38,086 nucleotides of DNA from Prevotella sp. Lineage in GTDB: Bacteria; Bacteroidota; Bacteroidia; Bacteroidales; Bacteroidaceae. Numbering within the stretch: position 1 is the stretch's first letter; every line of letters starts with the position of its first letter. The translations under genes and the position numbers were made by a program. The stretch spans positions 1-38,086 of the forward strand of contig JAFZBK010000040.1 of assembly GCA_017561825.1 (NCBI GenBank), written 5' to 3'. Positions 1-7,639 of the stretch are shown one piece after another. The notes below the pieces were generated by a model that had not been told where the DNA came from, made no database searches, and saw only the letters and a program-made list of their open reading frames with translations.

Positions 1-245
1 AACACCTAACATAAGACCTAACATTTTAGAAGCAAGAGGCAAGAACTTTTGGAGCAGCGAGTGCCACCATGCTAGCAAGATTGGCCGAGTCGTGACAAAA
101 GTCAACGAAGTTAAGCAAGAAGCAAGAATGAGATTCGCTAGAACAAGGTTGTCAGTTTTTCGTCTTACGACTGTTCTAAGTTGACATGTTAGGTGTGATG
201 TTAGGTGTGATGTTACCTCTTTGTTAGGTGTTACGTTAGGTCTTT
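1..245. repeat. Inverted arrays of a 12-bp unit flanking a ~160-bp core
   Basis: Positions 1-24 hold two tandem copies of a 12-bp unit (AACACCTAACAT, AAGACCTAACAT). Positions 186-221 hold the same unit inverted (ATGTTAGGTGTG twice, then a diverged ATGTTACCTCTT), with two further partial copies to about 245. The arrays face each other across about 160 bp. The window starts inside or at the edge of the left array, so the true boundary is unknown. No convincing gene lies in 1-623; apart from this, the stretch holds the palindrome array and the gpmI terminator. Confidence 0.75.
51..97. repeat. Dispersed 47-bp repeat, copy A
   Basis: This segment aligns without gaps to 2307-2353, with about 37 of 47 bases identical; both end in GAGTCGTGACA. 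Weaker similarity may continue downstream (GTCAACGAAGTTAAG here, GTTAACGGAAGTAAG near 2366). Read as codons the two copies give related peptides (EQR-P-...-W-SRD), but copy A carries an in-frame stop, so it may be a decayed coding fragment. No family is recognised. Confidence 0.5.
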
Positions 246-376
246 AGGGTGTCAAAAACGCGTGAAACACCCATATACAGGCACTTTCTTCCGTGAAACA
301 GTTAGGTCTTGGGCAAAAACGCAAAATTCTTTTTTTTGTTCAGCCGAATTGCAATTTGGCTGCATGGAACATAAGA

Positions 377-459
377 GTTCCCAGCATGGGAACAAAGCAT
401 TCCCAGCATGGGAACAAAACATTCCCAACATGGGAACAAAACATTCCCAACATGGGAAC
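377..459. repeat. Four-copy array of a 17-bp palindrome, 22-bp period
   Basis: Copies lie at 377-393, 399-415, 421-437 and 443-459, each starting exactly 22 bp after the last. The core is TTCCCA-nnn-TGGGAA; the central triplets are GCA, GCA, ACA, ACA. Linkers are 5 bp and A-rich. The arms are constant while the centre varies, which fits either a short hairpin or a two-fold symmetric protein site. The same unit recurs at 543-559 and at 22043-22103. Confidence 0.9.
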
Positions 460-542
460 AAAACATTGGATTTCATCCCACCTTTTCTCGCCATGGCAAA
501 GCCGAAACGAGTTTCGCTTTGCTCATCTGGCTTAACGAAAAG

Positions 543-559
543 GTTCCCAACGTGGGAAC
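543..559. repeat. Solitary copy of the 17-bp palindrome
   Basis: GTTCCCAACGTGGGAAC is a perfect 7-bp inverted repeat with a 3-nt centre. It starts exactly 100 bp after the last copy of the array and lies just beyond the gpmI terminator. Confidence 0.85.
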
Positions 560-568
560 AATAATAAT

Positions 569-600
569 AAACCCGGATACGGAATTCGTACCCGGGTTTT
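569..600. terminator. Rho-independent terminator of gpmI, usable in both directions
   Basis: The arms AAACCCGG and CCGGGTTT extend inward through TACG/CGTA (one bulged base each side) around a GAATT loop. Read on the minus strand, the direction of gpmI, the stem is followed by TTTATTATTATT; on the plus strand it is followed by a T run. It lies 23 bp past the gpmI stop codon. Confidence 0.85.
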
Positions 601-623
601 TATCGCTTTACAGCGCAAACTTC

Positions 624-2144
624 TTAATCAGTAATCAGGTTCTCACCCGACATGTCAGCAGGCTGCTCCAATCCCATGATGTGGAGGATGGAGGGTGCAA
701 CGTCGGCCAGACGACCGTCCTTGACGGTGGCAGAATTGTTGTTAGTGACATAAATGAACGGCACGGGGTTCAGCGAGTGAGCGGTGTTCGGGGTACCGTC
801 GGCATTGATGGCATTGTCGGCATTACCATGGTCGGCAATGATGATCGCCTCGTAGTCGTTAGCTTTGGCAGCCTCAATCACCTCCTGCACGCAGTGGTCA
901 ACAGCCCATACAGCCTTGGCGATGGCGTTATATACACCTGTATGTCCCACCATGTCACCGTTGGCGAAGTTCACCACGATAAAGTCGTATTCCTGTGTAT
1001 TGATGGCACCCACCAGCTTATCCTTCACCTCGTAGGCACTCATCTCAGGTTTCAGGTCGTAGGTAGCCACTTTGGGAGAGGGCACCAGGATGCGGTCCTC
1101 GTTCTCGAAGGGAGCCTCACGACCGCCGTTGAAGAAGAAGGTTACGTGAGCGTATTTCTCGGTCTCGGCAGTGTGCAGCTGTTTCTTGCCCTGCTTGGAG
1201 AGGTACTCACCCAAGGTGTTCTCCACATTCTCTTTCGGGAAGAGGATGCTCACGTTCTTGAAGTTGGCATCATAGGGAGTCATGCAGTAGTACTGCAATC
1301 CAGGGATGGTCTTCATACCCTGCTCGGGCATATCCTCCTGTGTGAGTGCGATGGTCATCTCCTTGGCGCGGTCGTTACGGAAATTGATGAAGATCACCAC
1401 ATCACCTTCCTCGATGACACCATTCACGGAAGCGTTATGGATGGGCTTGATGAACTCATCGGTAACACCCTCGTCGTAGCTTTCCTGCACAGCCTTCACC
1501 ATGTCGGTAGCCTGCTTACCCTTACCGTTGACGATCAGGTCGTAGCCTTCCTTTACACGTTCCCAGCGCTTATCGCGGTCCATGGCATAGAAACGACCGA
1601 TGATGCTGGCGATGGCTGCATCGTTCTTCTCGCAGCAGGCAGTAACCTGCTCGATGAATCCCTTACCGCTTTTGGGGTCTGTGTCACGACCATCCATGTA
1701 GCAGTGTACGAACAGCTGGTTCTTCAGACCGTATGCCTTACCGATCTCGATGAGTTTGAAGAGATGGTCGAGGCTGGAGTGAACGCCACCGTCAGAGGTA
1801 AGACCCATCAGGTGCAGTTTCTTGTTGTTCTCCTTAGCGTAGGTATAGGCGGCCTTCACCTGCGGGTTCTCCATGATGGAGCCGTCCTTGCAGGCACGGT
1901 TGATCTTCACCAAGTCCTGATACACGATGCGTCCCGCACCGATATTGAGGTGGCCCACCTCAGAGTTTCCCATCTGACCGTCGGGCAGTCCTACGTCTTC
2001 TCCACTGGCCATCAACTGTGAGTGAGCACTCACTGCGGTCAGGTAATCCAAATACGGGGTTGGTGTGTTGTAGATCACGTCTCCCTTACCATGTTGTCCG
2101 ATTCCCCATCCGTCGAGAATCATCAATAACGCTTTCTTTGCCAT
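624..2144 (-). CDS. gpmI: 2,3-bisphosphoglycerate-independent phosphoglycerate mutase
   Basis: GpmI interconverts 3- and 2-phosphoglycerate in glycolysis and gluconeogenesis, a cytosolic enzyme with two Mn ions. At 506 residues it has the family's usual length. The N-terminus [15 protein letters not shown] contains the metal-binding Asp (residue 11), and [15 protein letters not shown] contains the phosphorylated Ser (residue 61). DHGNAD near the C-terminus is another alkaline-phosphatase-superfamily metal site. An upstream in-frame Met exists at 2177, but it overlaps the promoter -7 box (2175-2182), so the start at 2144 is chosen. It is monocistronic, with its own promoter and terminator. Confidence 0.97.
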   Translation of the reverse strand: MAKKALLMILDGWGIGQHGKGDVIYNTPTPYLDYLTAVSAHSQLMASGEDVGLPDGQMGNSEVGHLNIGAGRIVYQDLVKINRACKDGSIMENPQVKAAYTYAKENNKKLHLMGLTSDGGVHSSLDHLFKLIEIGKAYGLKNQLFVHCYMDGRDTDPKSGKGFIEQVTACCEKNDAAIASIIGRFYAMDRDKRWERVKEGYDLIVNGKGKQATDMVKAVQESYDEGVTDEFIKPIHNASVNGVIEEGDVVIFINFRNDRAKEMTIALTQEDMPEQGMKTIPGLQYYCMTPYDANFKNVSILFPKENVENTLGEYLSKQGKKQLHTAETEKYAHVTFFFNGGREAPFENEDRILVPSPKVATYDLKPEMSAYEVKDKLVGAINTQEYDFIVVNFANGDMVGHTGVYNAIAKAVWAVDHCVQEVIEAAKANDYEAIIIADHGNADNAINADGTPNTAHSLNPVPFIYVTNNNSATVKDGRLADVAPSILHIMGLEQPADMSGENLITD

Positions 2145-2174
2145 AATGTATTTATTATAAATTCTTTCGGGCTG

Positions 2175-2206
2175 CAAAGTTACGATTAAGTGAGCGAAAA
2201 ACCAAA
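2175..2206 (-). promoter_or_regulatory. gpmI promoter (Bacteroidetes type)
   Basis: On the minus strand, TTTG (2206-2203) is followed after 20 nt by TAACTTTG (2182-2175), matching the -33/-7 consensus TTTG-N19-TAnnTTTG. The start codon of gpmI follows about 30 nt downstream. Confidence 0.75.
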
Positions 2207-2556
2207 TTTTGAAGCATCAAAACAAAGAAAAGCTTGCATTTCATTTGTTGGGATGCTGCAAAATAAGACCGAAGGTCCAAATCTATTTGGGTTTTTCCGA
2301 ACCGATGGAACAGCGAATGCCATCAAGCGTGCTTGAATGGCTGAGTCGTGACAGAGGATAACATTGTTAACGGAAGTAAGTTCGGCGAAGCCAAAGTTAC
2401 TAATAAGTAAGGAGACTGCAAAAGATATGTTTCAAAATCATTATTTTTTGTTATACTTTTCATTTTCTTGGTATGGTGGTGGACAAATATCAGGAATATT
2501 TCGTAATTTAGCGGTCGAATTTATCTAATCGTATAACTATTTACTTAATAAAGGAT
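2183..2556. other. Intergenic region between gpmI and the esterase
   Basis: This gap between divergent genes holds the gpmI -33 box, copy B of a dispersed 47-bp repeat (2307-2353) and an AT-rich leader upstream of the esterase. A weak -7-like TAATTTAG (2504-2511) has no good -33 partner. Small hairpins at 2267-2290 followed by GTTTTT look too short to be a strong terminator. I see no gene or structured RNA here. Confidence 0.5.
2307..2353. repeat. Dispersed 47-bp repeat, copy B
   Basis: This is the partner of the segment at 51-97 (about 79 percent identical, no gaps). In this copy a short open frame begins ATG GAA CAG CGA and reads MEQRMPSSVLEWLSRDRG before a stop. That peptide resembles nothing I can name. 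Confidence 0.5.
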
Positions 2557-3792
2557 ATGATCATGTTGAAAAGAACAATTGGAATCGTGGTGGCCAGTAT
2601 GACCATGCTGACGGTTCACGCACAGAAAAACATCCCCTTGGTGTATGATGCTGAGAACACGGGGAAGAACTTTAAGGCACCTGCAATGCCTGGTTATGAC
2701 GGACTCCGTGAATGTCGTACTTTGCCGAATCCTTTGGAGTGGTCGAACGGTAAGGGCAAAGTGAAGAAGTTCAAGCAGTGGGAGCGCCGCCGCAACGAGA
2801 TCGCCGCCGAGATCCAGCACTATGGTATCGGTGAAAAGCCCGTGGTTGACAGGAGTCAGGTGAAGGCGTGGATGAATGGCGACACCGTGTTTGTGGACGT
2901 AACAGTGAACGGTGAGGTGTTGCATCTTTCTTCCACCATCCGCTATCCGAAGGGAGGACAGGCACCTTATCCGCTGATGATCGGTACCAGTAATATTTCC
3001 CTGCCGCGACAGATGTTCGATAGCAGGAACATCGCCACCATGACCTTCCATGAGAAGCAGGTGAACGACTACGGACAGTTCGGTCGTCATCATGAGCGTG
3101 GAGAGCATAACTTCGACCGTCTGTATCCGCACTTGTCAGAGAATGGTGCCTACAGTGAGTGGGCATGGGGTCTCAGCCGACTGCTTGACGGTCTGGAGAT
3201 CCTGGGTGAGGCTACTACAAAGATCGACATGAAGCATATCGGTGTGACCGGTTGCTCGTATGCTGGTAAGATGGCACTGATGTGCGGTGCCTTTGATGAG
3301 CGTGTGGCACTGACCATTGCCCAGGAGCCTGGTGGCGGCGGTGCTGCTGCATGGCGTGTATCCAAAACCTTGGGCGAGGTGGAGAGTCTGGAGCGTACCG
3401 ACTATCACTGGTTCAAGGAGAGCCAGCGCGAGACATTCTCGGGTGACAGTCTGTATCGTTTGCCTTACGACCATCATGAGCTATGCGCACTGGTTTGTCC
3501 GCGTGCCTTGCTGATGCTGGGTAATCCCGACTACAAATGGTTGGCTGATGAGGCGGGCTATGTGTCGATGAACGCAGCAAGAAAGGTATGGGAGTATTTC
3601 GGCATAGCCGACCGTATAGGCTATTCCATCGTGGATGGGCATGGTCACTGTCAACTGCCGCAGTCGCAGTATCCCGAAGTGGAGGCCTTCATCGATAAGT
3701 TCCTCTTGGGCAAGGATGCTGATACCCGTGATGTGCAGGTAGCCCCGATGTTCAAAGGAAAAGTTGACCTCAGCAAGTGGATTAAGTATTAA
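2557..3792 (+). CDS. Secreted CE15-type glucuronoyl esterase
   Basis: The family hydrolyses esters between 4-O-methyl-glucuronic acid of xylan and lignin alcohols. The 411-residue product starts with a Sec signal peptide (charged MLKR, hydrophobic stretch, VHAQ). The alpha/beta-hydrolase core has nucleophile Ser234 in GVTGCSYAGKMAL, an acid candidate Glu257 in AQEPGGGGAA, and His364 in GHGHCQLP. In most CE15 enzymes the residue after the Ser is Arg (GCSRxGK); here it is Tyr. ATG at 2557 and ATG at 2563 are both possible; AAAGGA is better spaced for 2563. It is a lone gene, convergent with ftsZ. The fold is secure, the exact substrate less so. Confidence 0.82.
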   Translation: MIMLKRTIGIVVASMTMLTVHAQKNIPLVYDAENTGKNFKAPAMPGYDGLRECRTLPNPLEWSNGKGKVKKFKQWERRRNEIAAEIQHYGIGEKPVVDRSQVKAWMNGDTVFVDVTVNGEVLHLSSTIRYPKGGQAPYPLMIGTSNISLPRQMFDSRNIATMTFHEKQVNDYGQFGRHHERGEHNFDRLYPHLSENGAYSEWAWGLSRLLDGLEILGEATTKIDMKHIGVTGCSYAGKMALMCGAFDERVALTIAQEPGGGGAAAWRVSKTLGEVESLERTDYHWFKESQRETFSGDSLYRLPYDHHELCALVCPRALLMLGNPDYKWLADEAGYVSMNAARKVWEYFGIADRIGYSIVDGHGHCQLPQSQYPEVEAFIDKFLLGKDADTRDVQVAPMFKGKVDLSKWIKY

Positions 3793-3797
3793 TAACA

Positions 3798-3829
3798 GCC
3801 GCCCTTTTCTCTCACGAGGAAAGGGCGGC
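3798..3829. terminator. Bidirectional hairpin between the esterase and ftsZ
   Basis: GCCGCCCTTT pairs with AAAGGGCGGC around a loop of about 12 nt. It lies 5 bp after the esterase stop codon and about 70 bp past the ftsZ stop on the other strand. There is no strong T tract on either side, so termination is inferred from the stem and the convergent context. Confidence 0.65.
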
Positions 3830-3896
3830 AAAGGTATTATGTTCAAAAAATAATGAGGATAATTTTTATGTGTTAGATTATTTATCCTTATATGTG

Positions 3897-5219
3897 TCAG
3901 GCAAAGCGGATGGTGCCCTGCACGGCTTCCTTCTCCTCTTCTGCGGGCTTGACATTGCCAGCTGCCTTGTTGCGGATCTCATCGAGCACCTGACGGGTAC
4001 GTTTGTACGTTGGTGTCTGCTCTACATCAGAGATCACATCGTCGTTGTCGAGGTCTTCCTGACGGAAGATGAAGATATGGGGACGACGCTTGTACTGTGT
4101 GGTGGAGCCATCCTTGCCGTAGTATCGGTTACGACGGTCGAGACGTTCTGCGGCCTTCTCCTCCTCGGCGGCGATACGATCGGCTTCTTCCTGCGTGCGC
4201 TTGCCGAAATGACTGCTCATGCCATCCACATCCTCGATGCCGAAGCCGGTGGCCAAGATGGTTACCTTCACCTTGTCGCCTAACTCAGGATCAGTGGCAA
4301 GACCCCATTTGATCTCGAAGTCGTTACCGAACTTAGCCATGAAGTCGTTCACATCGTTCATCTCTTCCATCATCAAGCCCGTCTGTGTCTGCTTGTCGCT
4401 ATTGAAGGAGATGCTCAGCAAGATCTTCTTGGAGTTGAAGACATCATTGTCGTTGAGCAGCGGTGAGTTCAGCGCATCATCGATGGCCTTCTTCACACGT
4501 CCTTCACCTTCGCCGTAACCTGTTGACATGATAGCCACGCCACCATCCTTCAAGACGGTCTTCACGTCGTTGAAGTCGAGGTTGATCAATCCATGTACAG
4601 TGATGATCTCAGCAATCGACTTAGCCGCCACGCTCAGAGTGTCATCGGCCTTGCCGAAAGCATCAAGCACAGTGAGCTCAGGATAGATCTCGCGCAGACG
4701 CTCGTTGTTGATCACCAGCAGGGCATCCACATGCTTCGACATCTCCTCTACGCCATCCAAGGCTTGGTCAATCTTCTTAGGACCTTCGAAGCGGAAGGGG
4801 ATGGTGACGATACCCACGGTGAGGATGCCTAACTCCTTACTGATGCGGGCAATGACAGGAGCAGCACCTGTTCCTGTACCACCACCCATACCGGCAGTGA
4901 TGAAGGCCATCTTTGTACCGTCTGAGAGCATGTTGCGCACATCGTCGATGCTCTCCTCGGCAGCCTTGCGGGCTTTCTCGGGTTTGTTACCGGCACCCAG
5001 TCCTTCCTTGCCTAACTGGAGGTGAACGGGTACAGGACTGTCGTTCAATGCCTGGTTATCGGTGTTGCACAGTACGAAGGTGACATCGTGGATGCCCTCG
5101 CGGTACATGTGGTTAACGGCATTTCCGCCACCGCCACCAACACCGATCACTTTGATGATACTGTTCTCTTTCTCTGGCTCGCCAAAGTCTAATATGTTGA
5201 ATCTGTTATCGTCTAACAT
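3897..5219 (-). CDS. ftsZ: Cell division protein FtsZ
   Basis: This is the tubulin-like GTPase that polymerises into the Z ring. The 440-residue product has the nucleotide loop GVGGGGGNAV (26-35), the tubulin signature GGGTGTG (112-118) and the T7 catalytic loop NLDFNDVKTVL. After the globular core (to about 320) comes a charged linker. The segment ISDVEQTPTYKR (396-407) looks like the conserved C-terminal peptide that binds FtsA. Unusually it is not terminal: about 33 more residues follow, ending GTIRFA. The gene is the last of the dcw cluster, 52 bp after ftsA, and is followed by a hairpin. Confidence 0.98.
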   Translation of the reverse strand: MLDDNRFNILDFGEPEKENSIIKVIGVGGGGGNAVNHMYREGIHDVTFVLCNTDNQALNDSPVPVHLQLGKEGLGAGNKPEKARKAAEESIDDVRNMLSDGTKMAFITAGMGGGTGTGAAPVIARISKELGILTVGIVTIPFRFEGPKKIDQALDGVEEMSKHVDALLVINNERLREIYPELTVLDAFGKADDTLSVAAKSIAEIITVHGLINLDFNDVKTVLKDGGVAIMSTGYGEGEGRVKKAIDDALNSPLLNDNDVFNSKKILLSISFNSDKQTQTGLMMEEMNDVNDFMAKFGNDFEIKWGLATDPELGDKVKVTILATGFGIEDVDGMSSHFGKRTQEEADRIAAEEEKAAERLDRRNRYYGKDGSTTQYKRRPHIFIFRQEDLDNDDVISDVEQTPTYKRTRQVLDEIRNKAAGNVKPAEEEKEAVQGTIRFA

Positions 5220-5271
5220 AATTGTATATATTTAATGGTGAATGATTGTTTGAATGGTAATAGGGAAGGGG

Positions 5272-6726
5272 TTACTCTTCTTCGGGCTCAGCAATGAGGT
5301 TCTTGAAGAAGTTCTTCAGCTTGCCAACGGTCTTCTTTCGGTTCTCCTTCTTCTTCTCCTCTTCCTCTGCCTTACGGGCAGCCTCGGCAGCCTCTTCTTC
5401 AGCTTTGCGGGCAGCCTCTTCCTCTTCCTGTCTGCGCCTCTCCTCTTCGGCCTTCAGCTTCTCTGCCTCTGTCTGAATGACGCCAGGACCTAACTCGTTG
5501 GCCTTGCGTGGCTCGCGCTCAGGATTAACAGGTGCGGGCTTGGTTTCCTTGAAGAGGTCGCCATTGGCATCCACCTCAGCACCTGCGCAGTTCATGTCGC
5601 CCTTGGCCAGCAGACCGAGGATGGTGTTCATCGTGCCGTTGTGGGCAGCAATCATCGGATCCTTGGCACTGATGCTCTGTGTGACGAACTTGGCGATGCG
5701 GATCTTATCGATATGGGTATGGTTGCGGAAAGCGGTCTCGATATTCTTCATGTTCGAGCCACCACCCGTCAGGATGATACCTCCCAGAAGACGGTCGGCA
5801 TATTCTGACGGTACCTGGTACCATACATTCTCGATGATCTCCTCGATACGGCCCTCCACGATGGAGATGAACTCACGACTCTTCACTGAGCGGTCAGCAT
5901 CAATGCTCAGTGACATGTTGTTGTCGATCTCGCCATTGTCTGTCCAGGCACTGCCGTATTTCAGCTTCATCTCCTCGGCTGTGCTCTCTTCCATCTGCAG
6001 GGAAGCGATATCCTTGGTGATATTGTTGCTGCCCAGCGGAATCACAGCGAGGTGACGGAGGATATTCTTGTAATAAACGCTTACGGTGGTGGTGTCAGCA
6101 CCTAGGTCAACAAGGGCGCAGCCAGAACGCTTTTCAGCATCTGTCAGCACACTGTCGGCCAATGCCAGCGGAGCGAGGTACATCTCGGCAATGGGGATGC
6201 CTGCCAAATCGAAGCATTTGTTCAGGTTCCTGTAGAACATCTTACGCCACAGGATGTTGAGGAAGTTACCTTCGAGTCGTGTACACTGGATACCCACGGG
6301 GTCCATCTGATACTGGTTGTCAACCTTGTACTCCTGGGTGGCGGCATCGAGGATCTCCTGATCCTGATAGCTCATGTTACGGTTTGCATCCATCAGCTCA
6401 TTCACCATCTCCTGTGTGACGATGGTGTCGGCAGCAAGATTCTTGACGATGACGTTCTTCATGCTACGTATTGACTGACCACCGACGCCTACATAGACCT
6501 GTGAGATGCTGGTCTTGAGAATCGCGGTCAGTCTTTTGACAATGCTTGAGATGCTTTGTGCCGTCTTGTCAATGTTGTAAATCACTCCCTTGCGGATAAA
6601 CGTGGAAGAATCCTCCGTTACCACGGCGAGTACGGAAATACTACCGTCGAGGTTCTTCTTTCCCGCGATACCGGTCATCTTGGATGAGCCGAGTTCAATT
6701 GCTACGATGAAATCCTTTGGTGCCAT
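5272..6726 (-). CDS. ftsA: Cell division protein FtsA, with a long charged helix
   Basis: FtsA is the actin-fold protein that tethers FtsZ to the membrane. The 484-residue product opens with the phosphate-binding segment VAIELGSSKMTG; ALVDLGADTTTVSVY (second phosphate loop) and GGIILTGGGSNMKN (adenosine site) follow. From about 422 to 465 there is an almost pure Glu/Lys/Arg/Ala stretch predicted to form a single charged helix. TVGKLKNFFKNLI (466-478) is an amphipathic membrane-targeting helix, followed by the acidic tail AEPEEE. The helix would space the membrane anchor from the actin body. It starts 3 bp after ftsQ stops. Confidence 0.96.
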   Translation of the reverse strand: MAPKDFIVAIELGSSKMTGIAGKKNLDGSISVLAVVTEDSSTFIRKGVIYNIDKTAQSISSIVKRLTAILKTSISQVYVGVGGQSIRSMKNVIVKNLAADTIVTQEMVNELMDANRNMSYQDQEILDAATQEYKVDNQYQMDPVGIQCTRLEGNFLNILWRKMFYRNLNKCFDLAGIPIAEMYLAPLALADSVLTDAEKRSGCALVDLGADTTTVSVYYKNILRHLAVIPLGSNNITKDIASLQMEESTAEEMKLKYGSAWTDNGEIDNNMSLSIDADRSVKSREFISIVEGRIEEIIENVWYQVPSEYADRLLGGIILTGGGSNMKNIETAFRNHTHIDKIRIAKFVTQSISAKDPMIAAHNGTMNTILGLLAKGDMNCAGAEVDANGDLFKETKPAPVNPEREPRKANELGPGVIQTEAEKLKAEEERRRQEEEEAARKAEEEAAEAARKAEEEEKKKENRKKTVGKLKNFFKNLIAEPEEE

Positions 6727-6729
6727 ACG

Positions 6730-7632
6730 CTATACTGATTTTTTATTGTTGTCTTGTTTTAATGTGTCCTTTTTGATGGTTGCAGTAGAGTCTTTCTTCT
6801 CTTCTGTCTTGGGTGCCGGTGCGGTATATACCGGCATGCTCTTGACGGTTTTCTTGCAGATGATCTGGTTGTCGAACTCCAGACTGATATAGTGGTATTT
6901 GTTCCATCCTGCGGTATTCAGTCCGTACTGATAGAATTTCTCCAGACGCTCCAGCTTCTTGTTGATGTAGTCGGTGATCAGCGACTTCCTGGTGGCATCA
7001 TCCTTTGCCTGCGGCAGATAGCCTACGAAGATAATGTGTTCTCCTACACGAGGAACCAGTTCCACGCCGAGATCTGGCAGGATATTGATCTGTACAACCT
7101 GGTTCTTCCAGAACTCATTGGCCATCAATACCTCGGTGAGTGGAGCAAGATGACTCTTGGCAAAGCTCTGGTTAATATAGCCCGTAGCGATAATCAGGTC
7201 GCTGGTGTATTTCGAGTTGGGCATGATACCGCCCTCATCATCGAGATAGTAGTTCTCCCCCTTGACGTTCATGATGCGCACAACGGGCAGTCGTTGGGTG
7301 ATCTGAATGCACACATGACCGTTTTGTGTCTTGTAGCACTGAACGGTGTTCACGAAGGAACTGGTCTTGAGCACATCCTCGATATCCCTTGGATTGATGT
7401 TCTGCATGTGCTTCTCCAGCGGGTAGAGCTTGTTCTTCTCAAGTATTTTCTTGATCTCCTTGGCGCTGAGGAACCCGTTGGTGTTTTCATCAGCGATATT
7501 GATGCTGACCTTGGTGCACAACTTGGCTGTCTCGTCCGGTTTATTGAACGAGGTCATGGCGAGTACCAGATAAACCGCTAAGGCGAGATCCAGTATCACA
7601 ATGAGGGTCTTTTTCCAGTTGATGTGCATCAT
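6730..7632 (-). CDS. ftsQ: Cell division protein FtsQ/DivIB
   Basis: This is a bitopic divisome scaffold that links FtsA/FtsW-side and periplasmic components through FtsB/FtsL. The 300-residue product has a short cytoplasmic N-terminus, one membrane helix (about 9-26), a POTRA-like domain (about 40-115, containing FLSAKEIKKIL and the VNTVQCY strand) and a beta domain. It ends in a Lys/Thr-rich tail after about 270. Its place between murC and ftsA is the standard dcw position. The start is ATG ATG; either Met could initiate. The gap to murC is 7 bp. Confidence 0.9.
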   Translation of the reverse strand: MMHINWKKTLIVILDLALAVYLVLAMTSFNKPDETAKLCTKVSINIADENTNGFLSAKEIKKILEKNKLYPLEKHMQNINPRDIEDVLKTSSFVNTVQCYKTQNGHVCIQITQRLPVVRIMNVKGENYYLDDEGGIMPNSKYTSDLIIATGYINQSFAKSHLAPLTEVLMANEFWKNQVVQINILPDLGVELVPRVGEHIIFVGYLPQAKDDATRKSLITDYINKKLERLEKFYQYGLNTAGWNKYHYISLEFDNQIICKKTVKSMPVYTAPAPKTEEKKDSTATIKKDTLKQDNNKKSV

Positions 7633-7639
7633 TTATCTC

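Noticed and set aside
377-459. CRISPR array
   Set aside because: The interval between repeat units is only 5 bp of near-constant A-rich sequence, so there are no spacers, and no cas gene is present.
262-564. Small plus- and minus-strand frames over the palindrome array
   Set aside because: They encode only the array repeats and lack any upstream signal or conserved feature.
408-2021. A 537-codon open frame on the plus strand
   Set aside because: It lies antisense to gpmI, begins inside the palindrome array and has no recognisable domain; gpmI on the other strand is certain.
2267-2297. Terminator on the plus strand (CCAAAT-CT-ATTTGG then GTTTTT)
   Set aside because: The loop would be only 2 nt, or the stem only 4 bp, and no plus-strand gene ends upstream.
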